A program made the translations under genes and the position numbers. Shown here in pieces: positions 17,684 to 28,737 of a DNA stretch of 64,000 bases (position 1 is the first letter of the stretch; the number at the start of each line of letters is the position of its first letter). This DNA comes from Acinetobacter rongchengensis (GTDB lineage: Bacteria > Pseudomonadota > Gammaproteobacteria > Pseudomonadales > Moraxellaceae), in the NCBI RefSeq assembly GCF_003611475.1, contig NZ_RAXT01000003.1, forward strand, positions 124,001-188,000, in the 5' to 3' direction. The notes under the pieces are model-generated. The model searched no databases. It was not told the DNA's origin and worked only from the letters and a program-made list of their open reading frames with translations.

Positions 17684-18250
17684 TCAACTGCCCTGCTGTA
17701 TTTGATCGAGTAACTGTATTGTTTCATGTAACGGTAGTCCTACAACGTTACTATAACTACCATTGATATGTTTAACATACTTTGCAGCAAAACCTTGGAT
17801 TGCATATCCCCCAGCTTTGCCTATCGGTTCACCAGTAGCCCAATATTCATCCATATCCTTAGCGCTGAAATATTGAAACTCAACTTCTGTACGAACCACA
17901 ACACTCAATAATTGTTTGGCATTTGCAACACAAACACCTGTTAGTACTTCATGCTTTTGACCCGACAATAATCTCCAAATATCAAAAGCATGTTGTTTAG
18001 ATTCTGGTTTACCAATAATTTGATTGGCAAAAACCAAACTTGTATCCGCAGCAATCACCGTGCTACTAGGATACAAAGCCAAAACGGCCTGAGCTTTTTG
18101 TCTTGCTAAACGCTCGACATAGCCATCAATCTGTTCATGTTTTAAAACAGATTCATCAATATCAGGGCTACAGACCGTAAAGTCTAAACCGACCTGCAAT
18201 AACAACTCTTTTCGCCGAGGTGAACTCGACGCTAAAATTAAATGCGCCAT
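17684..18250 (-). CDS. maf: Maf/YhdE nucleoside triphosphate pyrophosphatase
   Basis: Cytoplasmic pyrophosphatase that hydrolyses non-canonical or excess nucleotides (dTTP/UTP in the YhdE subgroup). The N-terminal loop LASSSPRRKELL and the catalytic Asp in VIAADTSLVF are clear, and GKAGGYAIQG is the third conserved block. Start set at ATG 18250 (MAHLILASS), the usual Maf N-terminus. The gene overlaps the mreD 3' end by 13 bases, so translation is probably coupled. Sits in the classic mreBCD-maf-rng cluster. Confidence 0.94.
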   Translation of the reverse strand: MAHLILASSSPRRKELLLQVGLDFTVCSPDIDESVLKHEQIDGYVERLARQKAQAVLALYPSSTVIAADTSLVFANQIIGKPESKQHAFDIWRLLSGQKHEVLTGVCVANAKQLLSVVVRTEVEFQYFSAKDMDEYWATGEPIGKAGGYAIQGFAAKYVKHINGSYSNVVGLPLHETIQLLDQIQQGS

Positions 18251-18735
18251 CTTTTTAATAAATAATAAAGAATTGGCCAGCACAAAATACTAGACACTAA
18301 AGGTTGCCAATGTCGTGCCAATGAAAAATGCACACCCGCCATCACCTGCCCCGCAAAAATAAGGATCAAATGTGCCAATATGGCAAACATGCTAATGATC
18401 CAAATATTGCTAAAAGTCAGTATACGTCTTTCACGAATAAAATAACGGGTCAGAAAAGCGATTAATACATAACTTAAAGCATTCATGCCCAAGGGTGCAT
18501 CTAAAAGTAGGTCTGTAAATATCCCCATGGTAAATGCAAACCAAACCCCACACCAAGTCGGCTGACACAGCACCCAAAACAACATGATCATAAACATGTA
18601 TAAAGGTCGCCAACCAGCAAACACATATGACATTGGATAAACGACTAAAATCGAACAAATAATAATTGAAACGACAATAATAAATAAGGGGTCTTTACGT
18701 TGCTTTTCTGAGCGTAGTTTTTTAGCGATCAACAT
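18238..18735 (-). CDS. mreD: rod shape-determining protein MreD
   Basis: Inner-membrane subunit of the elongasome. The 165 residues form about five hydrophobic helices with little charge apart from the N-terminal KKLRSEKQRK. The TDLLLDAPLGMNALSYVL segment matches the family's conserved core. It overlaps mreC upstream by 14 bases and maf downstream by 13, a tightly coupled operon. Assigned partly by position, since MreD proteins diverge quickly. Confidence 0.92.
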   Translation of the reverse strand: MLIAKKLRSEKQRKDPLFIIVVSIIICSILVVYPMSYVFAGWRPLYMFMIMLFWVLCQPTWCGVWFAFTMGIFTDLLLDAPLGMNALSYVLIAFLTRYFIRERRILTFSNIWIISMFAILAHLILIFAGQVMAGVHFSLARHWQPLVSSILCWPILYYLLKRWRI

Positions 18736-19579
18736 TTGGCTGCTCCATCGCTAATGAATCAGAAAACAATACCACCACATGATGACCACCTGCCAACTGT
18801 GCAGCAGGTACAACCTCAATTTGAGCAAATTCACCCGTATTATGACGCATAACTTTAGACACTGAACCAACCAAATACCCAGCAGGAAAATGCTGACCTA
18901 AGCCTGAACTATAGACTTTATCACCCACTTTGATATTGGCACTGGTCGGAACATATTCCATTTTCAAACGCCCTAAATCGCCCGTACCCGTCACAATGGC
19001 ACGCATACCTGAACTTTCTAAACGTACAGATAGAGAATGCTCTTTATCGGAAAGTAGCATAATACGACTACTGTGTGGATAAACACTGATCACTTGTCCC
19101 ATGATCCCTTTATCATCCAAAACGGTTTGACCCACTTTGATTTGATTGGCTGAACCACGGTTAATGATGATGATATGACGTAAAGGATCTGCATCTGTAC
19201 CAATCACTTCGGCAATTTCCATACGTCCATCAATAATTAATGGAGTATCAAGTAAACCACGTAAACGGGTATTTTCAGCAGAAAGTTCAGAGAGTTTTTG
19301 CAGACGCACTTGTGCTTGAAGCAATTCAGCCTGCATCGCTGTATTTTCACGACGCAGTTGCGCTTCAGATTTAGTTTGCTGATTAAGCCATTCTTTCGAC
19401 AATACAGGATAACTTGCTAAAGCATAAATCGGGTTATATGCCGCATACAAGACATCTCTTGCAGGTTGAATCACTTGTGGCATGCGCCAGTTAAAAAACA
19501 GCACTACCAAACAAGTGATGACCGCAATGATGAACGAGCGAAAAGATGGCGGTTGTCTTGAAAAGAGATTCGGTTGCAC
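18722..19579 (-). CDS. mreC: rod shape-determining protein MreC
   Basis: Bitopic periplasmic scaffold of the elongasome, linking MreB and MreD to PBP2/RodA. A single N-terminal membrane helix (about residues 14-33) is followed by a coiled coil (about 68-105, leucine-rich) and the two beta domains. Family motifs visible include INRGSANQIKVGQTVLDD, GIMGQV and LPVTG-like GMRAIVTGTGD. Length is 285 aa. It follows mreB by 29 bases and overlaps mreD. Confidence 0.94.
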   Translation of the reverse strand: MQPNLFSRQPPSFRSFIIAVITCLVVLFFNWRMPQVIQPARDVLYAAYNPIYALASYPVLSKEWLNQQTKSEAQLRRENTAMQAELLQAQVRLQKLSELSAENTRLRGLLDTPLIIDGRMEIAEVIGTDADPLRHIIIINRGSANQIKVGQTVLDDKGIMGQVISVYPHSSRIMLLSDKEHSLSVRLESSGMRAIVTGTGDLGRLKMEYVPTSANIKVGDKVYSSGLGQHFPAGYLVGSVSKVMRHNTGEFAQIEVVPAAQLAGGHHVVVLFSDSLAMEQPNVDR

Positions 19580-19608
19580 CGCCTCGTCCTTAAACTTAAT
19601 CTACGAAT

Positions 19609-20658
<1,050 letters not shown>

Positions 20659-20783
20659 TCAGTTTTAACTTTATATGGACGCAAGATGGCAACTTTAACT
20701 AAATGTGATGATTTGAACAAGTCAATCGCTTATTATAACGCACGATATTTTGAATTTTTTTGAAACTAATTAGGTGAGACATC

Positions 20784-21098
20784 ATGTCAACTTCAGATGC
20801 TCAGCACACAGCAGAGTTAAATGCACAAACAGTATCGCAGATCGCCAACCTTGCTCGATTGTCGTTAAATGATACGCAATCTGCTGAATATGCTCAAAGT
20901 TTAAATAAAATCTTGGGGATGATGGAAACATTAAAAGGTATTGATACCGAAGGTGTTGAGCCACTTAAAAGCCCATTTGATCACCCACAGCCACTTCGTC
21001 CAGATGTTGTGACAGAAAGCAATCATCGTGAGCAATATCAAGCGATTGCCCCTGCAACACAAGATGGCTTATACCTTGTACCTCGTGTGATTGAATAA
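20784..21098 (+). CDS. gatC: Asp/Glu-tRNA amidotransferase subunit C
   Basis: Small subunit that holds GatA and GatB together in the GatCAB amidotransferase, which converts Glu-tRNA(Gln) and Asp-tRNA(Asn) to their amide forms. The VSQIANLARLSL start and VEPLKSPFDHPQPLRPDVV segment are family signatures. AGGTGAG lies five bases before the ATG. 104 aa is a normal length. It leads the gatC-gatA-gatB run and is divergent from mreB. Confidence 0.95.
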   Translation: MSTSDAQHTAELNAQTVSQIANLARLSLNDTQSAEYAQSLNKILGMMETLKGIDTEGVEPLKSPFDHPQPLRPDVVTESNHREQYQAIAPATQDGLYLVPRVIE

Positions 21099-21150
21099 TA
21101 TTCAACCAATTAAACCTAATTTATAAAATTAATCGTAAAGAATTGTACTC

Positions 21151-22629
21151 ATGACTGATTTACACCGTTTATCGATTCGTGAAATGACTGAAGGCTTAAA
21201 AACTGCTCAGTTTTCATCTCGTGAATTGACTCAACACTATTTAGACCGTATTGCAAAAATTGATGACCGTGTTCAATCGTACGTCACGGTAACTGCTGAA
21301 CAAGCACTCGCTCAAGCAGATGCGGCGGATCATTTACTCAAATCTGGTACAGCAGGCATTTTGACTGGTGTTCCAATTGCGCATAAAGATATTTTTTGTA
21401 CTCAAGGAATTCGCACTTCCGCAGGTTCAAAAATGCTGGATAATTTTATCTCACCTTATGATGCCACTGTGGTTGCAAAAACCAAAGCAGCAGGCTTGGT
21501 CACTTTGGGTAAAGTGAATATGGATGAGTTCGCTATGGGCTCAACTTCTGAAAGTTCATTCTATGGTGCGACTAAAAACCCTTGGAATTTAGAACACGTT
21601 CCAGGGGGTTCATCAGGCGGTTCTTCAGCTGTGGTTGCTGCGGATTTAGCCCCAATTGCAACAGGTACAGATACGGGTGGTTCAATTCGCCAACCAGCAT
21701 CATTCTGTGGTTTAACAGGCTTAAAACCGACTTATGGGCGTGTATCACGTTTCGGGATGATTGCATTCGCATCGTCACTTGACCAAGGTGGCCCAATGGC
21801 ACGTTCTGCTGAAGATTGTGCTTATTTGATGAACACCATTGCAGGACATGATGCCAAAGATTCTACTTCTGTCGAGAAAGAAGTAGATGATTATGTTGCA
21901 AACTTAAATGCAACAAGTGTAAAAGGCTTACGTATTGGTATTCCTAAACAATACTTTAATGTTCAAGGCTTAGACGCTGACGTTAAAGCACGTGTTGAAG
22001 AATCATTGAAAAAGTTAGAGGACATGGGGGCAGCATTAGTTGAGGTTGACCTCAACATGACTGAAGCTTATGTACCAACCTATTACCTCATCGCACCTGC
22101 CGAAGCATCATCGAACTTGTCACGTTATGATGGCGTACGTTATGGCTACCGTTGCGAAAACCCTACGGATATCTTAGACCTGTACAAACGTTCTCGTTCA
22201 GAAGGTTTTGGCGCAGAAGTTCAACGTCGTATCTTGATTGGTACGTATGCATTATCGGCTGGATACTACGATGCTTATTATGTCAAAGCACAGAAAGTAC
22301 GTCGTTTAATCCAACAAGATTTCTTAAAAGCCTTTGAAAATGTAGATGTGATTGCTGCACCATCTGCACCAACCACAGCTTACAAAATCGGTGCAAACCT
22401 TAGCCCGACTGAAATGTATTTAGGCGATATTTATACACTGGCTGTGAACTTGGCAGGTCTACCCGCAATCAACGCCCCTGTTGGTTTTGATGCAAATCAA
22501 CTTCCTGTAGGCTTACAGTTGATTGGTAACTATTGGTCAGAGTCTCAATTGTTATCGATTGTCCATCAATATCAACAAAATACAGATTGGCATACCAAAC
22601 GTGCGGCAATTGCTGAGGAGAACATCTAA
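21151..22629 (+). CDS. gatA: Asp/Glu-tRNA amidotransferase subunit A
   Basis: Glutaminase subunit of GatCAB, releasing ammonia from glutamine. It has the amidase-signature Ser-cisSer-Lys triad: Lys in [12 protein letters not shown], the glycine-serine loop GGSSGGSSA, and the nucleophile region [16 protein letters not shown]. Length (492 aa) is typical. The stop codon shares a base with the gatB start codon (TAATG), implying coupled translation. Only a weak AAAGAA precedes its own ATG. Confidence 0.96.
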   Translation: MTDLHRLSIREMTEGLKTAQFSSRELTQHYLDRIAKIDDRVQSYVTVTAEQALAQADAADHLLKSGTAGILTGVPIAHKDIFCTQGIRTSAGSKMLDNFISPYDATVVAKTKAAGLVTLGKVNMDEFAMGSTSESSFYGATKNPWNLEHVPGGSSGGSSAVVAADLAPIATGTDTGGSIRQPASFCGLTGLKPTYGRVSRFGMIAFASSLDQGGPMARSAEDCAYLMNTIAGHDAKDSTSVEKEVDDYVANLNATSVKGLRIGIPKQYFNVQGLDADVKARVEESLKKLEDMGAALVEVDLNMTEAYVPTYYLIAPAEASSNLSRYDGVRYGYRCENPTDILDLYKRSRSEGFGAEVQRRILIGTYALSAGYYDAYYVKAQKVRRLIQQDFLKAFENVDVIAAPSAPTTAYKIGANLSPTEMYLGDIYTLAVNLAGLPAINAPVGFDANQLPVGLQLIGNYWSESQLLSIVHQYQQNTDWHTKRAAIAEENI

Positions 22630-24107
22630 TGGCTCAAGCTCAAAAAGCACCGAAATCAAACTTGATTGATGGATGGGAAGTCGTTATCGGGATTGAGATC
22701 CATACGCAGTTGATGACCAATTCTAAAATTTTCTCAGGTTCTTCAACAACTTTTGGTCAAGACCCAAATACGCAAGCCAACCTTGTAGATTTGGCAATGC
22801 CAGGGGTTCTTCCTGTTTTAAATAAGGAAGTGGTCGATCTTGCGATTCGCTTTGGCTTAGGTATCGATGCTTATATCGATCAAGCGTCTGTGTTTGCACG
22901 TAAGAACTATTTCTACCCTGATTCGCCTAAAGGCTACCAAATCAGCCAAATGGACAATCCAATTGTGGGCTTGGGTCATATCGACATTCAGCTTGAAGAT
23001 GGCACAGTGAAGCGTATAGGCGTAACCCGTGCACATTTAGAGGAAGATGCAGGTAAATCAATCCATGATCAATTCGAAGGGATGTCAGGTATCGATTTGA
23101 ACCGTGCAGGTACACCTTTACTCGAAATTGTCTCTGAGCCTGATATGCGCTCTGTGGAAGAAGCTTTGGCGTATATCAAAGCAATTCACACTTTAGTACG
23201 TTGGTTGGGGATTTCTGATGGTAACATGGCAGAAGGTTCTTTCCGTTGTGACTGTAATGTGTCTTTACGTCGTCCGGGGGATGAATTCGGTACACGTTGT
23301 GAATTGAAAAACATCAACTCTTTCCGTTTCATTGAACAAGCGATCAATGTTGAAATTGAACGTCAAATGGACATTTTGGAAGATGGTGGCAAGATCGATC
23401 AAGAAACGCGTTTGTTCGATACAGTGAAGATGGAAACGCGTTCAATGCGTTCGAAAGAAGAAGCGAACGACTATCGTTACTTCCCTGATCCTGACTTGCT
23501 TCCTGTAATCATTTCAAATGAACAGATTGAAGCAGCTAAAGCTGTACTTCCTGAATTACCGAAAGCTCGCCGTGCTCGTTTTATCGCTGATTTTGGCGTG
23601 ACTGAGTATGATGCGCATGTATTGACGCTTTCTCGTGAAATGGCAGACTTCTATGAAGCTGTTGTGGTTGCTGCGGGCGGTGCTGCTCAAGGTAAAGTTG
23701 CTGCAAACTGGGTGATGGGTGAATTCTCTGGTGCTTTAAACAAAGCCAGCTTAGAGCTTCAAGACTCGCCTGTTTCTGCTGAGCAATTGGGTGGCATGAT
23801 TGCTCGTATTGTCGACAACACCATTAACGGTAAGATTGCTAAGCAAGTGTTTGGCTTTATGTGGGAAGCAGAAGGAAAATCTGCGGATGACATTATTGCT
23901 GAAAAAGGCTTGAAACAAGAAACCGATACAGGTGCAATTGAAGCGATTATCAAAGACGTACTTGCAGCCAATGAAAAAATGGTCGAAGAGTACAAGTCTG
24001 GTAAAGAAAAAGCCTTTAATGGTCTCGTTGGTCAAGTCATGAAAGCTGCAAAAGGTAAAGCCAACCCTGCGCAAGTGAATGAATTGATGAAGAAATTGAT
24101 TGGTTAA
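22629..24107 (+). CDS. gatB: Asp/Glu-tRNA amidotransferase subunit B
   Basis: tRNA-binding and kinase subunit of GatCAB: it phosphorylates the misacylated Glu or Asp and receives ammonia from GatA. The N-terminal cradle has [17 protein letters not shown] and [18 protein letters not shown]. The [15 protein letters not shown] block follows, then the YqeY-like tail domain (last 150 residues, with MGEFSGALN). Length is 492 aa. GAGGAG in the gatA 3' end is the likely ribosome site. Confidence 0.96.
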   Translation: MAQAQKAPKSNLIDGWEVVIGIEIHTQLMTNSKIFSGSSTTFGQDPNTQANLVDLAMPGVLPVLNKEVVDLAIRFGLGIDAYIDQASVFARKNYFYPDSPKGYQISQMDNPIVGLGHIDIQLEDGTVKRIGVTRAHLEEDAGKSIHDQFEGMSGIDLNRAGTPLLEIVSEPDMRSVEEALAYIKAIHTLVRWLGISDGNMAEGSFRCDCNVSLRRPGDEFGTRCELKNINSFRFIEQAINVEIERQMDILEDGGKIDQETRLFDTVKMETRSMRSKEEANDYRYFPDPDLLPVIISNEQIEAAKAVLPELPKARRARFIADFGVTEYDAHVLTLSREMADFYEAVVVAAGGAAQGKVAANWVMGEFSGALNKASLELQDSPVSAEQLGGMIARIVDNTINGKIAKQVFGFMWEAEGKSADDIIAEKGLKQETDTGAIEAIIKDVLAANEKMVEEYKSGKEKAFNGLVGQVMKAAKGKANPAQVNELMKKLIG

Positions 24108-24162
24108 GACTGATTGGTTTTGGAAAACCCGTCTTAGGACTAATTTCAGCAGTTAAGCATTT

Positions 24163-24285
24163 TAATCCTCCCCCAACCCTCCTTTGAAAAAGGAGGGAGT
24201 ATCTTGGATTTAATACTGTATTGGATTCCTTGCACAGCAATGCTGTTCATTCCCTCTTTTGTAAAGAGGGGTTAGGGGAGATTTA
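24163..24285. repeat. short element with imperfect inverted ends, each a hairpin
   Basis: The left end (24163-24197) contains CCCTCCTTTGAAAAAGGAGGG, and the right end (24251-24285) contains CCCTCTTTTGTAAAGAGGGG followed by TTAGGGGAGATTTA. Each end folds on itself, and the two ends are imperfect reverse complements (about four bases in five by eye). Read on the minus strand it encodes KSPLTPLYKRG, a peptide seen in many spurious protein predictions that derive from dispersed palindromic repeats. It has no transposase. Copies elsewhere in the genome would confirm it. Confidence 0.65.
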
Positions 24286-24449
24286 TCAATCAGTAATAAT
24301 AAAATTACTCTTAACCGATCAATATTAGCCTTAGGACGGTTTTTTACTAAATCCTGAAAACCATCTTCGTCTAAACCTTGTACGCCCCTAAAGCAATGCA
24401 GGACAGTAATAACCACTCTTTCCTTGAAATCCCGCATCGTCATATCCAC
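24210..24449 (-). other. doubtful 79-codon reading frame running into the repeat
   Basis: An open frame begins MDMTMRDFKERVVITVLHC and continues to about residue 54 outside the repeat, then reads through the inverted-repeat element to its stop. I see no good ribosome site before the ATG. The first 50 residues (charged, with LVKNRPKANIDRL) look somewhat protein-like, so this may be a remnant of a gene cut by the repeat. I do not recognise the family. Confidence 0.25.
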
Positions 24450-24537
24450 ACTTATTTCTTACCATTAGTAAGAAATCTGAATCATAAACCTGCCTCCAAA
24501 GAAACATGTCAATGATTCAGTTCATATGGAAACTGCT

Positions 24538-26001
24538 CTAATTTACCAATTCGAAATCAGAAAGTTTGAATGTTTTATTGTTAAACTCTTCCGTTGGACC
24601 ATAGAAACGAATAGCAGGAATAGGTCGTTTACCCGCTGTAGGAATCCAGTTTGACTCTAAGCCTTTTGGCGCTTTGGGGCCAACATAAAGTGTTACGCCA
24701 CCATCCGCATTCTTTTTCATTTTATCTACATCATAAGACGACAAAGTGGTGCGGTTAGAATCGCTATAAATAAAGGCCATGGTCGCATGGTCGTATACCG
24801 TCAATGCCCAGAATTGTTTTACTGGCATTTTTGCAGGAATATCTATTTTATAGAGTTTCCCAGCTTGTAAAGGATTACCCTCTTTATCTGCCATCGCCAT
24901 CATGTATTGAGTAGCAGGATCATCACTTAATTTTTTTGGAACATTGGTGCACCAAAATGATTGGGCAGCTCTTGGCACTAGATCAATGTAATTAGGATAC
25001 ACCCAAGTGAACGTCTTGTTTTCATCGGTCATCAACAATGAGGCATAATGTCTATCTGACCAGTAGTATTTATCCTTCGGCATATTATCGAACCAATGCT
25101 GCATGTAATACCAAGCATCAATCGCAGCCTGTCTCATAATTTTCAGTGTTTTTTCATCTGGATTGTAAGGCTTACCTTTTTCAATGCCGAGTGTTTTCAG
25201 CATCCCCATCATGACTTTATCTTGCTCTCGTACAGGTTCTGCATTAATTACATCATAAATGTCTTTAAACGCCCTTTCATCATAATAAGGCAATGCTGGA
25301 ATCCGAACCTTTAAAATATCTACGTAATTTTGTTTTGGAGGATTAGCGGCTTGATCTAAGTTATAAACCTTTAGATTTCGAATATAGGCGATGGCATCTT
25401 TTTCTGTTTTTCCAGGTGCCACAATCGAACGAAAAGCAAAGAACAAACGATTGCTTGTAGACGCAACGTGAAAATATCCAGGAGGAATGGGTTTGTCATA
25501 GCCTGGAGGTGTAAATAAATATTTTCCGCCTTTACCCTTGTCCTCACCCGAAGGCCCAATATCTGCAATCGTAACCTGCCAAGCATCGGTTACCTGCCCA
25601 TAAATACTTCCATTCTTAGAAGCAGGAGGGATCTCCAGAATTACTGGATTTTTTCGTAAATCAACAAACGCAGCAATATAAGGAGTAGTACTATTCGATG
25701 TAGCAGTTTCCATTAGCGGCGTTGCTCCGCCCGACATATAAACGATGTCGTTGTCTTTGTAACCAATACTTTCAACCACACCTCGTCTATAACCATAGCC
25801 AGCAGCCATAGGCATTGACCAAATCATCGCCTCAAATGCTCGCTGGTATTTGATTTGCGACTCGAAATCCGTTATTGAGGCTTTAGATCCTGCAGGTGGC
25901 TGCCCGCTCAGCGGTTCCTTACCGTCTTGTGCTATCGCGGAATTGAGTAATGCCATATTTACACAAGCCACGAGCCCTAGCGTTTTAAAGATTTTTTTCA
26001 T
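24538..26001 (-). CDS. exported DUF1254/DUF1214 protein
   Basis: Secreted or periplasmic protein of unknown function. A signal peptide spans residues 1-24 (ending SAIA). The DUF1254 part follows (about residues 45-180, with FEAMIWSMPMAAGY), and a C-terminal DUF1214 part contains FWALTVYDHATMAFIYSD and VTLYVGPKAP. The family is widespread in Proteobacteria and uncharacterised. AGGGG lies eight bases before the ATG. The gene stands alone, flanked by the repeat element and a 529-base gap. Confidence 0.88.
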   Translation of the reverse strand: MKKIFKTLGLVACVNMALLNSAIAQDGKEPLSGQPPAGSKASITDFESQIKYQRAFEAMIWSMPMAAGYGYRRGVVESIGYKDNDIVYMSGGATPLMETATSNSTTPYIAAFVDLRKNPVILEIPPASKNGSIYGQVTDAWQVTIADIGPSGEDKGKGGKYLFTPPGYDKPIPPGYFHVASTSNRLFFAFRSIVAPGKTEKDAIAYIRNLKVYNLDQAANPPKQNYVDILKVRIPALPYYDERAFKDIYDVINAEPVREQDKVMMGMLKTLGIEKGKPYNPDEKTLKIMRQAAIDAWYYMQHWFDNMPKDKYYWSDRHYASLLMTDENKTFTWVYPNYIDLVPRAAQSFWCTNVPKKLSDDPATQYMMAMADKEGNPLQAGKLYKIDIPAKMPVKQFWALTVYDHATMAFIYSDSNRTTLSSYDVDKMKKNADGGVTLYVGPKAPKGLESNWIPTAGKRPIPAIRFYGPTEEFNNKTFKLSDFELVN

Positions 26002-26530
26002 ATAACCACCCCTTATGATTAGAAAATTCAGAAAACTATTGCATTATTAACGTCCTTTATTTATAAAAAAATAGCACAAAATTTTAGCAATATCACCATA
26101 AACTTGGCCTATCATTCATTGATCCTATATAGCGTAAGTCCCTCTAAATTCTTAAAATATTTTTGCTCAAAAAACTTTTAATAATTGCTCTTTATACTCC
26201 CATAAGTTTCTGATCCATAGATTGAAATATCTCTTAATATTATTTCTGTAGTTATAGCTAAAACATGCTGCCTAACGCATTCAGCTACACTCAACCCATT
26301 TCCAAAAACACTTACGCATCAAACCTTAGCTCACTCCACCATCATCATATTCCAATACACTGACCGATCTTCAACCCAATGACTTGGCTATACAGACAAA
26401 CCTTAAATGACAAGCGGCATTGTCAAAAATATAAAAATCAAAGAATATACCCAATACCAATATTAAATAAATTTAATACTGTCTTAATCAAATTTTAAAA
26501 TACATAAAAAACAAGAGGATTACCTTAAAT
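26002..26530. other. AT-rich intergenic region
   Basis: No credible gene. It holds the promoter of the DUF1254 gene (minus) and of the gene at 26531 (plus). TGACAA-GCGGCA-TTGTCA at 26408-26425 is a perfect 6-bp inverted repeat, 106 bases before the plus-strand start, and could be an operator. Confidence 0.4.
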
Positions 26531-26992
26531 ATGACAACGCAGATTGATTCTAAAATCTCTTTATCAGAACTCAGACAACGCTTCCAGCAAGGTCAACTAT
26601 TATCCGTTGAACAACGACAGGGATTTTGGCATGCACGTTTTGTTGGCCCTTTATGGCTACGTCTAAGCGGTATGCCCAGCTGTTATCTTTCAGGTTTATG
26701 GGGATGGCAAGGTAAAAAGTTTACTGCTGAAAATGCTGCAACCAATGTACTTAAGCGTGGCGATCATACGATTGATGCGCTACACATGAAAGTGACTGAA
26801 ACAGTATCAAAAATAGACAGTAAACCTGTCATCACCTTAAGTTATCCTGCTCCAAGTCCTATCCCTTGGCGCTGGGTTACAGATGAACTACGTGTTATTG
26901 ATGACCACACATTACTTGGTATGACCCGTCTTCATCTACCGATACTGCGTTATTTTACCATTCCGTTTCTTTTGGAAAAAAAGCCTTCATGA
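26531..26992 (+). CDS. conserved hypothetical protein
   Basis: 153 aa without signal peptide or membrane helix. Visible pattern: FWHARFVGPLWLRLSGMP, then LSGLWGWQGKKF, VTETVSKIDSKPVITLSYP, and a C-terminal half DELRVIDDHTLLGMTRLHLP. The alternating strands and the D-TLLG motif recall small beta-barrel lipid-binding-like proteins such as DUF4334, but I cannot assign the family. The ribosome site is GAGG about 13 bases before the ATG, rather far. No partner genes in an operon. Confidence 0.7.
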   Translation: MTTQIDSKISLSELRQRFQQGQLLSVEQRQGFWHARFVGPLWLRLSGMPSCYLSGLWGWQGKKFTAENAATNVLKRGDHTIDALHMKVTETVSKIDSKPVITLSYPAPSPIPWRWVTDELRVIDDHTLLGMTRLHLPILRYFTIPFLLEKKPS

Positions 26993-27215
26993 ACTCAGTT
27001 TTAGATTAAATTTCATGTGAGATACTCGTTTTTTAAAAATGCTCTGGACGAGCAGAAGAATAGATATGTTCGTCTAGAGTCTTAAAACTTTGGAGATTCA
27101 ACTGCTAAAATCACAACCGATCTTGAAACTTTTTTGAGTTTTCCTAAAGTTCTAACAATAGCTTTGCACCGCCAATATGTTATTTTTAAATCATCAAAAT
27201 CAGCGTATTTTAAAA

Positions 27216-27968
27216 ATGAAAAAGCAAATTATCGGTTTTAGCTTAGTATTATCCACTTTTACCATAACCACACATGCGCAGAATATACAAAGCTTTCAGC
27301 CTACTTTTCCGAAGTTTTCAAACTCAGATGTTCAAAGAAAAAAAATCAACCAATTCTATCCTATTGGACAAGCAACATTTTCCAATCAAGTCAAAATTCC
27401 TGCTTATGGCGTAACGGTAGAAAACCCTGTTGAGGATGGTTTACTTAAAAAGACAGAACCTTGCACCAAAAGCAATTGCACATTCAACTTTAAACTAGAT
27501 GCCAAACAGGCTGAAAAACTCAAACTCGTTGTAATTCCAAGTCTTGGTTATATTCTTGTTCCAAAACATTGGACAGATATCTCTGCGGCAACAGGCGCCA
27601 ATGGAACAGGCTCAGTTTTAATCATGAGTCCAAATCAAAAGGAAGCGATTACAGCCTATGACTCCTCTTTCTGTGTGGGGTGTGGCTTACCCTATGCGAC
27701 GTTGTATTTTCCAAATTTATTAAAACAAAGTCTTGATTCAGAATTTGGAGGCTATAAAGATCCCAATAAAAAATTAAAGTTGGTTTATCCATCCAAAACC
27801 ACAGCATTTTTTAGTTATCAAATTCCCCATTTCAATAGCAAAACACATGGTATTGCGAAATATAAATATGACGGCGATTTTAACTTTATGAATATTCACG
27901 TTACTTTAGACCAAGCCAACCAAAACTTAGCAACACCAATTTTAAATTTTTATAATGCAATGCATTGA
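27216..27968 (+). CDS. exported hypothetical protein
   Basis: 250 aa with a clear signal peptide (MKKQIIGFSLVLSTF to about residue 22, cleavage after THAQ). The mature part has two cysteine pairs, EPCTKSNCTF and SSFCVGCGLPY, likely disulfides in the periplasm. The start at ATG 27216 is chosen because it begins the signal peptide; the in-frame codon at 27177 would add 13 residues that spoil it. No strong ribosome site is visible. I do not recognise the family. Confidence 0.75.
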   Translation: MKKQIIGFSLVLSTFTITTHAQNIQSFQPTFPKFSNSDVQRKKINQFYPIGQATFSNQVKIPAYGVTVENPVEDGLLKKTEPCTKSNCTFNFKLDAKQAEKLKLVVIPSLGYILVPKHWTDISAATGANGTGSVLIMSPNQKEAITAYDSSFCVGCGLPYATLYFPNLLKQSLDSEFGGYKDPNKKLKLVYPSKTTAFFSYQIPHFNSKTHGIAKYKYDGDFNFMNIHVTLDQANQNLATPILNFYNAMH

Positions 27969-27985
27969 TCACTAAAGATAAAAAC

Positions 27986-28007
27986 CCTCTCCTGCGTCAA
28001 GGAGAGG
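27986..28007. terminator. hairpin between convergent hypothetical genes
   Basis: CCTCTCCT pairs with AGGAGAGG around GCGTCA. It sits between two convergent genes. The following T-tract is poor on both strands. Confidence 0.5.
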
Positions 28008-28027
28008 ATTTAAAAATAAAATTAAAA

Positions 28028-28546
28028 CTATCGGGTAATGCCTAATTTATTAAAAATATCAGGTGTTAAAAAAGTCGTGACCAATTTATTCAAATCCACA
28101 TAACGAATGACACCTTGTAACTGCTGTTTCACTTCTGGATTTTGAATAATAGCTTCGCCCGTACTGCGTCCTAACGCTTGAAAACTATCACCAACCGCTT
28201 GTAGACCTTCAGTTTGAATCACTGCCTTGGTTTGGGCAGCGCATTGCTCCACGATGACACGTTGCAAAACCTGAGCAAACTTTTGATCGAGTTGTTCTCG
28301 TTGTGCATCTGTCACATTGCTCAAAGCTTTTAAATCGGGATGTGCAGACAAAGCAGAGAAAGTCCATTGCAACACAGTGGTTTTATCGGTGGCTGTGGTG
28401 GCTTTGACTAAACAATCACTCAATTGATCAACCGTTTGCCCTGCTGTAGCAAATTGCGTGGTTCCAAGCAAAGCCACGGCGAGAAAAGCAGACTGAATAC
28501 TACGGGAAAAGCGTTGACCAATAGGTGAAAATACTTGGCTTAACAT
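28028..28546 (-). CDS. exported hypothetical protein
   Basis: About 172 aa. The N-terminus from ATG 28546 (MLSQVFSPIG) gives an atypical, long signal sequence with hydrophobic core AFLAVALLGTTQFATAG. In-frame ATG 28585 and the TTG/ATG at 28594 would lengthen it to 185-188 aa, and no start has a strong ribosome site. The mature part is helical with two cysteines (LSDCLVK, VEQCAAQ) that could pair. Function unknown; convergent with the preceding exported gene. Confidence 0.65.
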   Translation of the reverse strand: MLSQVFSPIGQRFSRSIQSAFLAVALLGTTQFATAGQTVDQLSDCLVKATTATDKTTVLQWTFSALSAHPDLKALSNVTDAQREQLDQKFAQVLQRVIVEQCAAQTKAVIQTEGLQAVGDSFQALGRSTGEAIIQNPEVKQQLQGVIRYVDLNKLVTTFLTPDIFNKLGITR

Positions 28547-28737
28547 AAGCAATCTTCTAATACAAAATAATTTTCTTTGTATCATGAAAGCCAATAATTC
28601 ACCTGTTATGACTCTGTAAACGAAACTTCATATTCTGACAGGCAGAATATGGATAAAAATACGATAACTTCAGACCACTAGCGTAAAACACCTATTGGTC
28701 ATCGAAAATTCATTTTTAAATCTAATCATATCAATCA

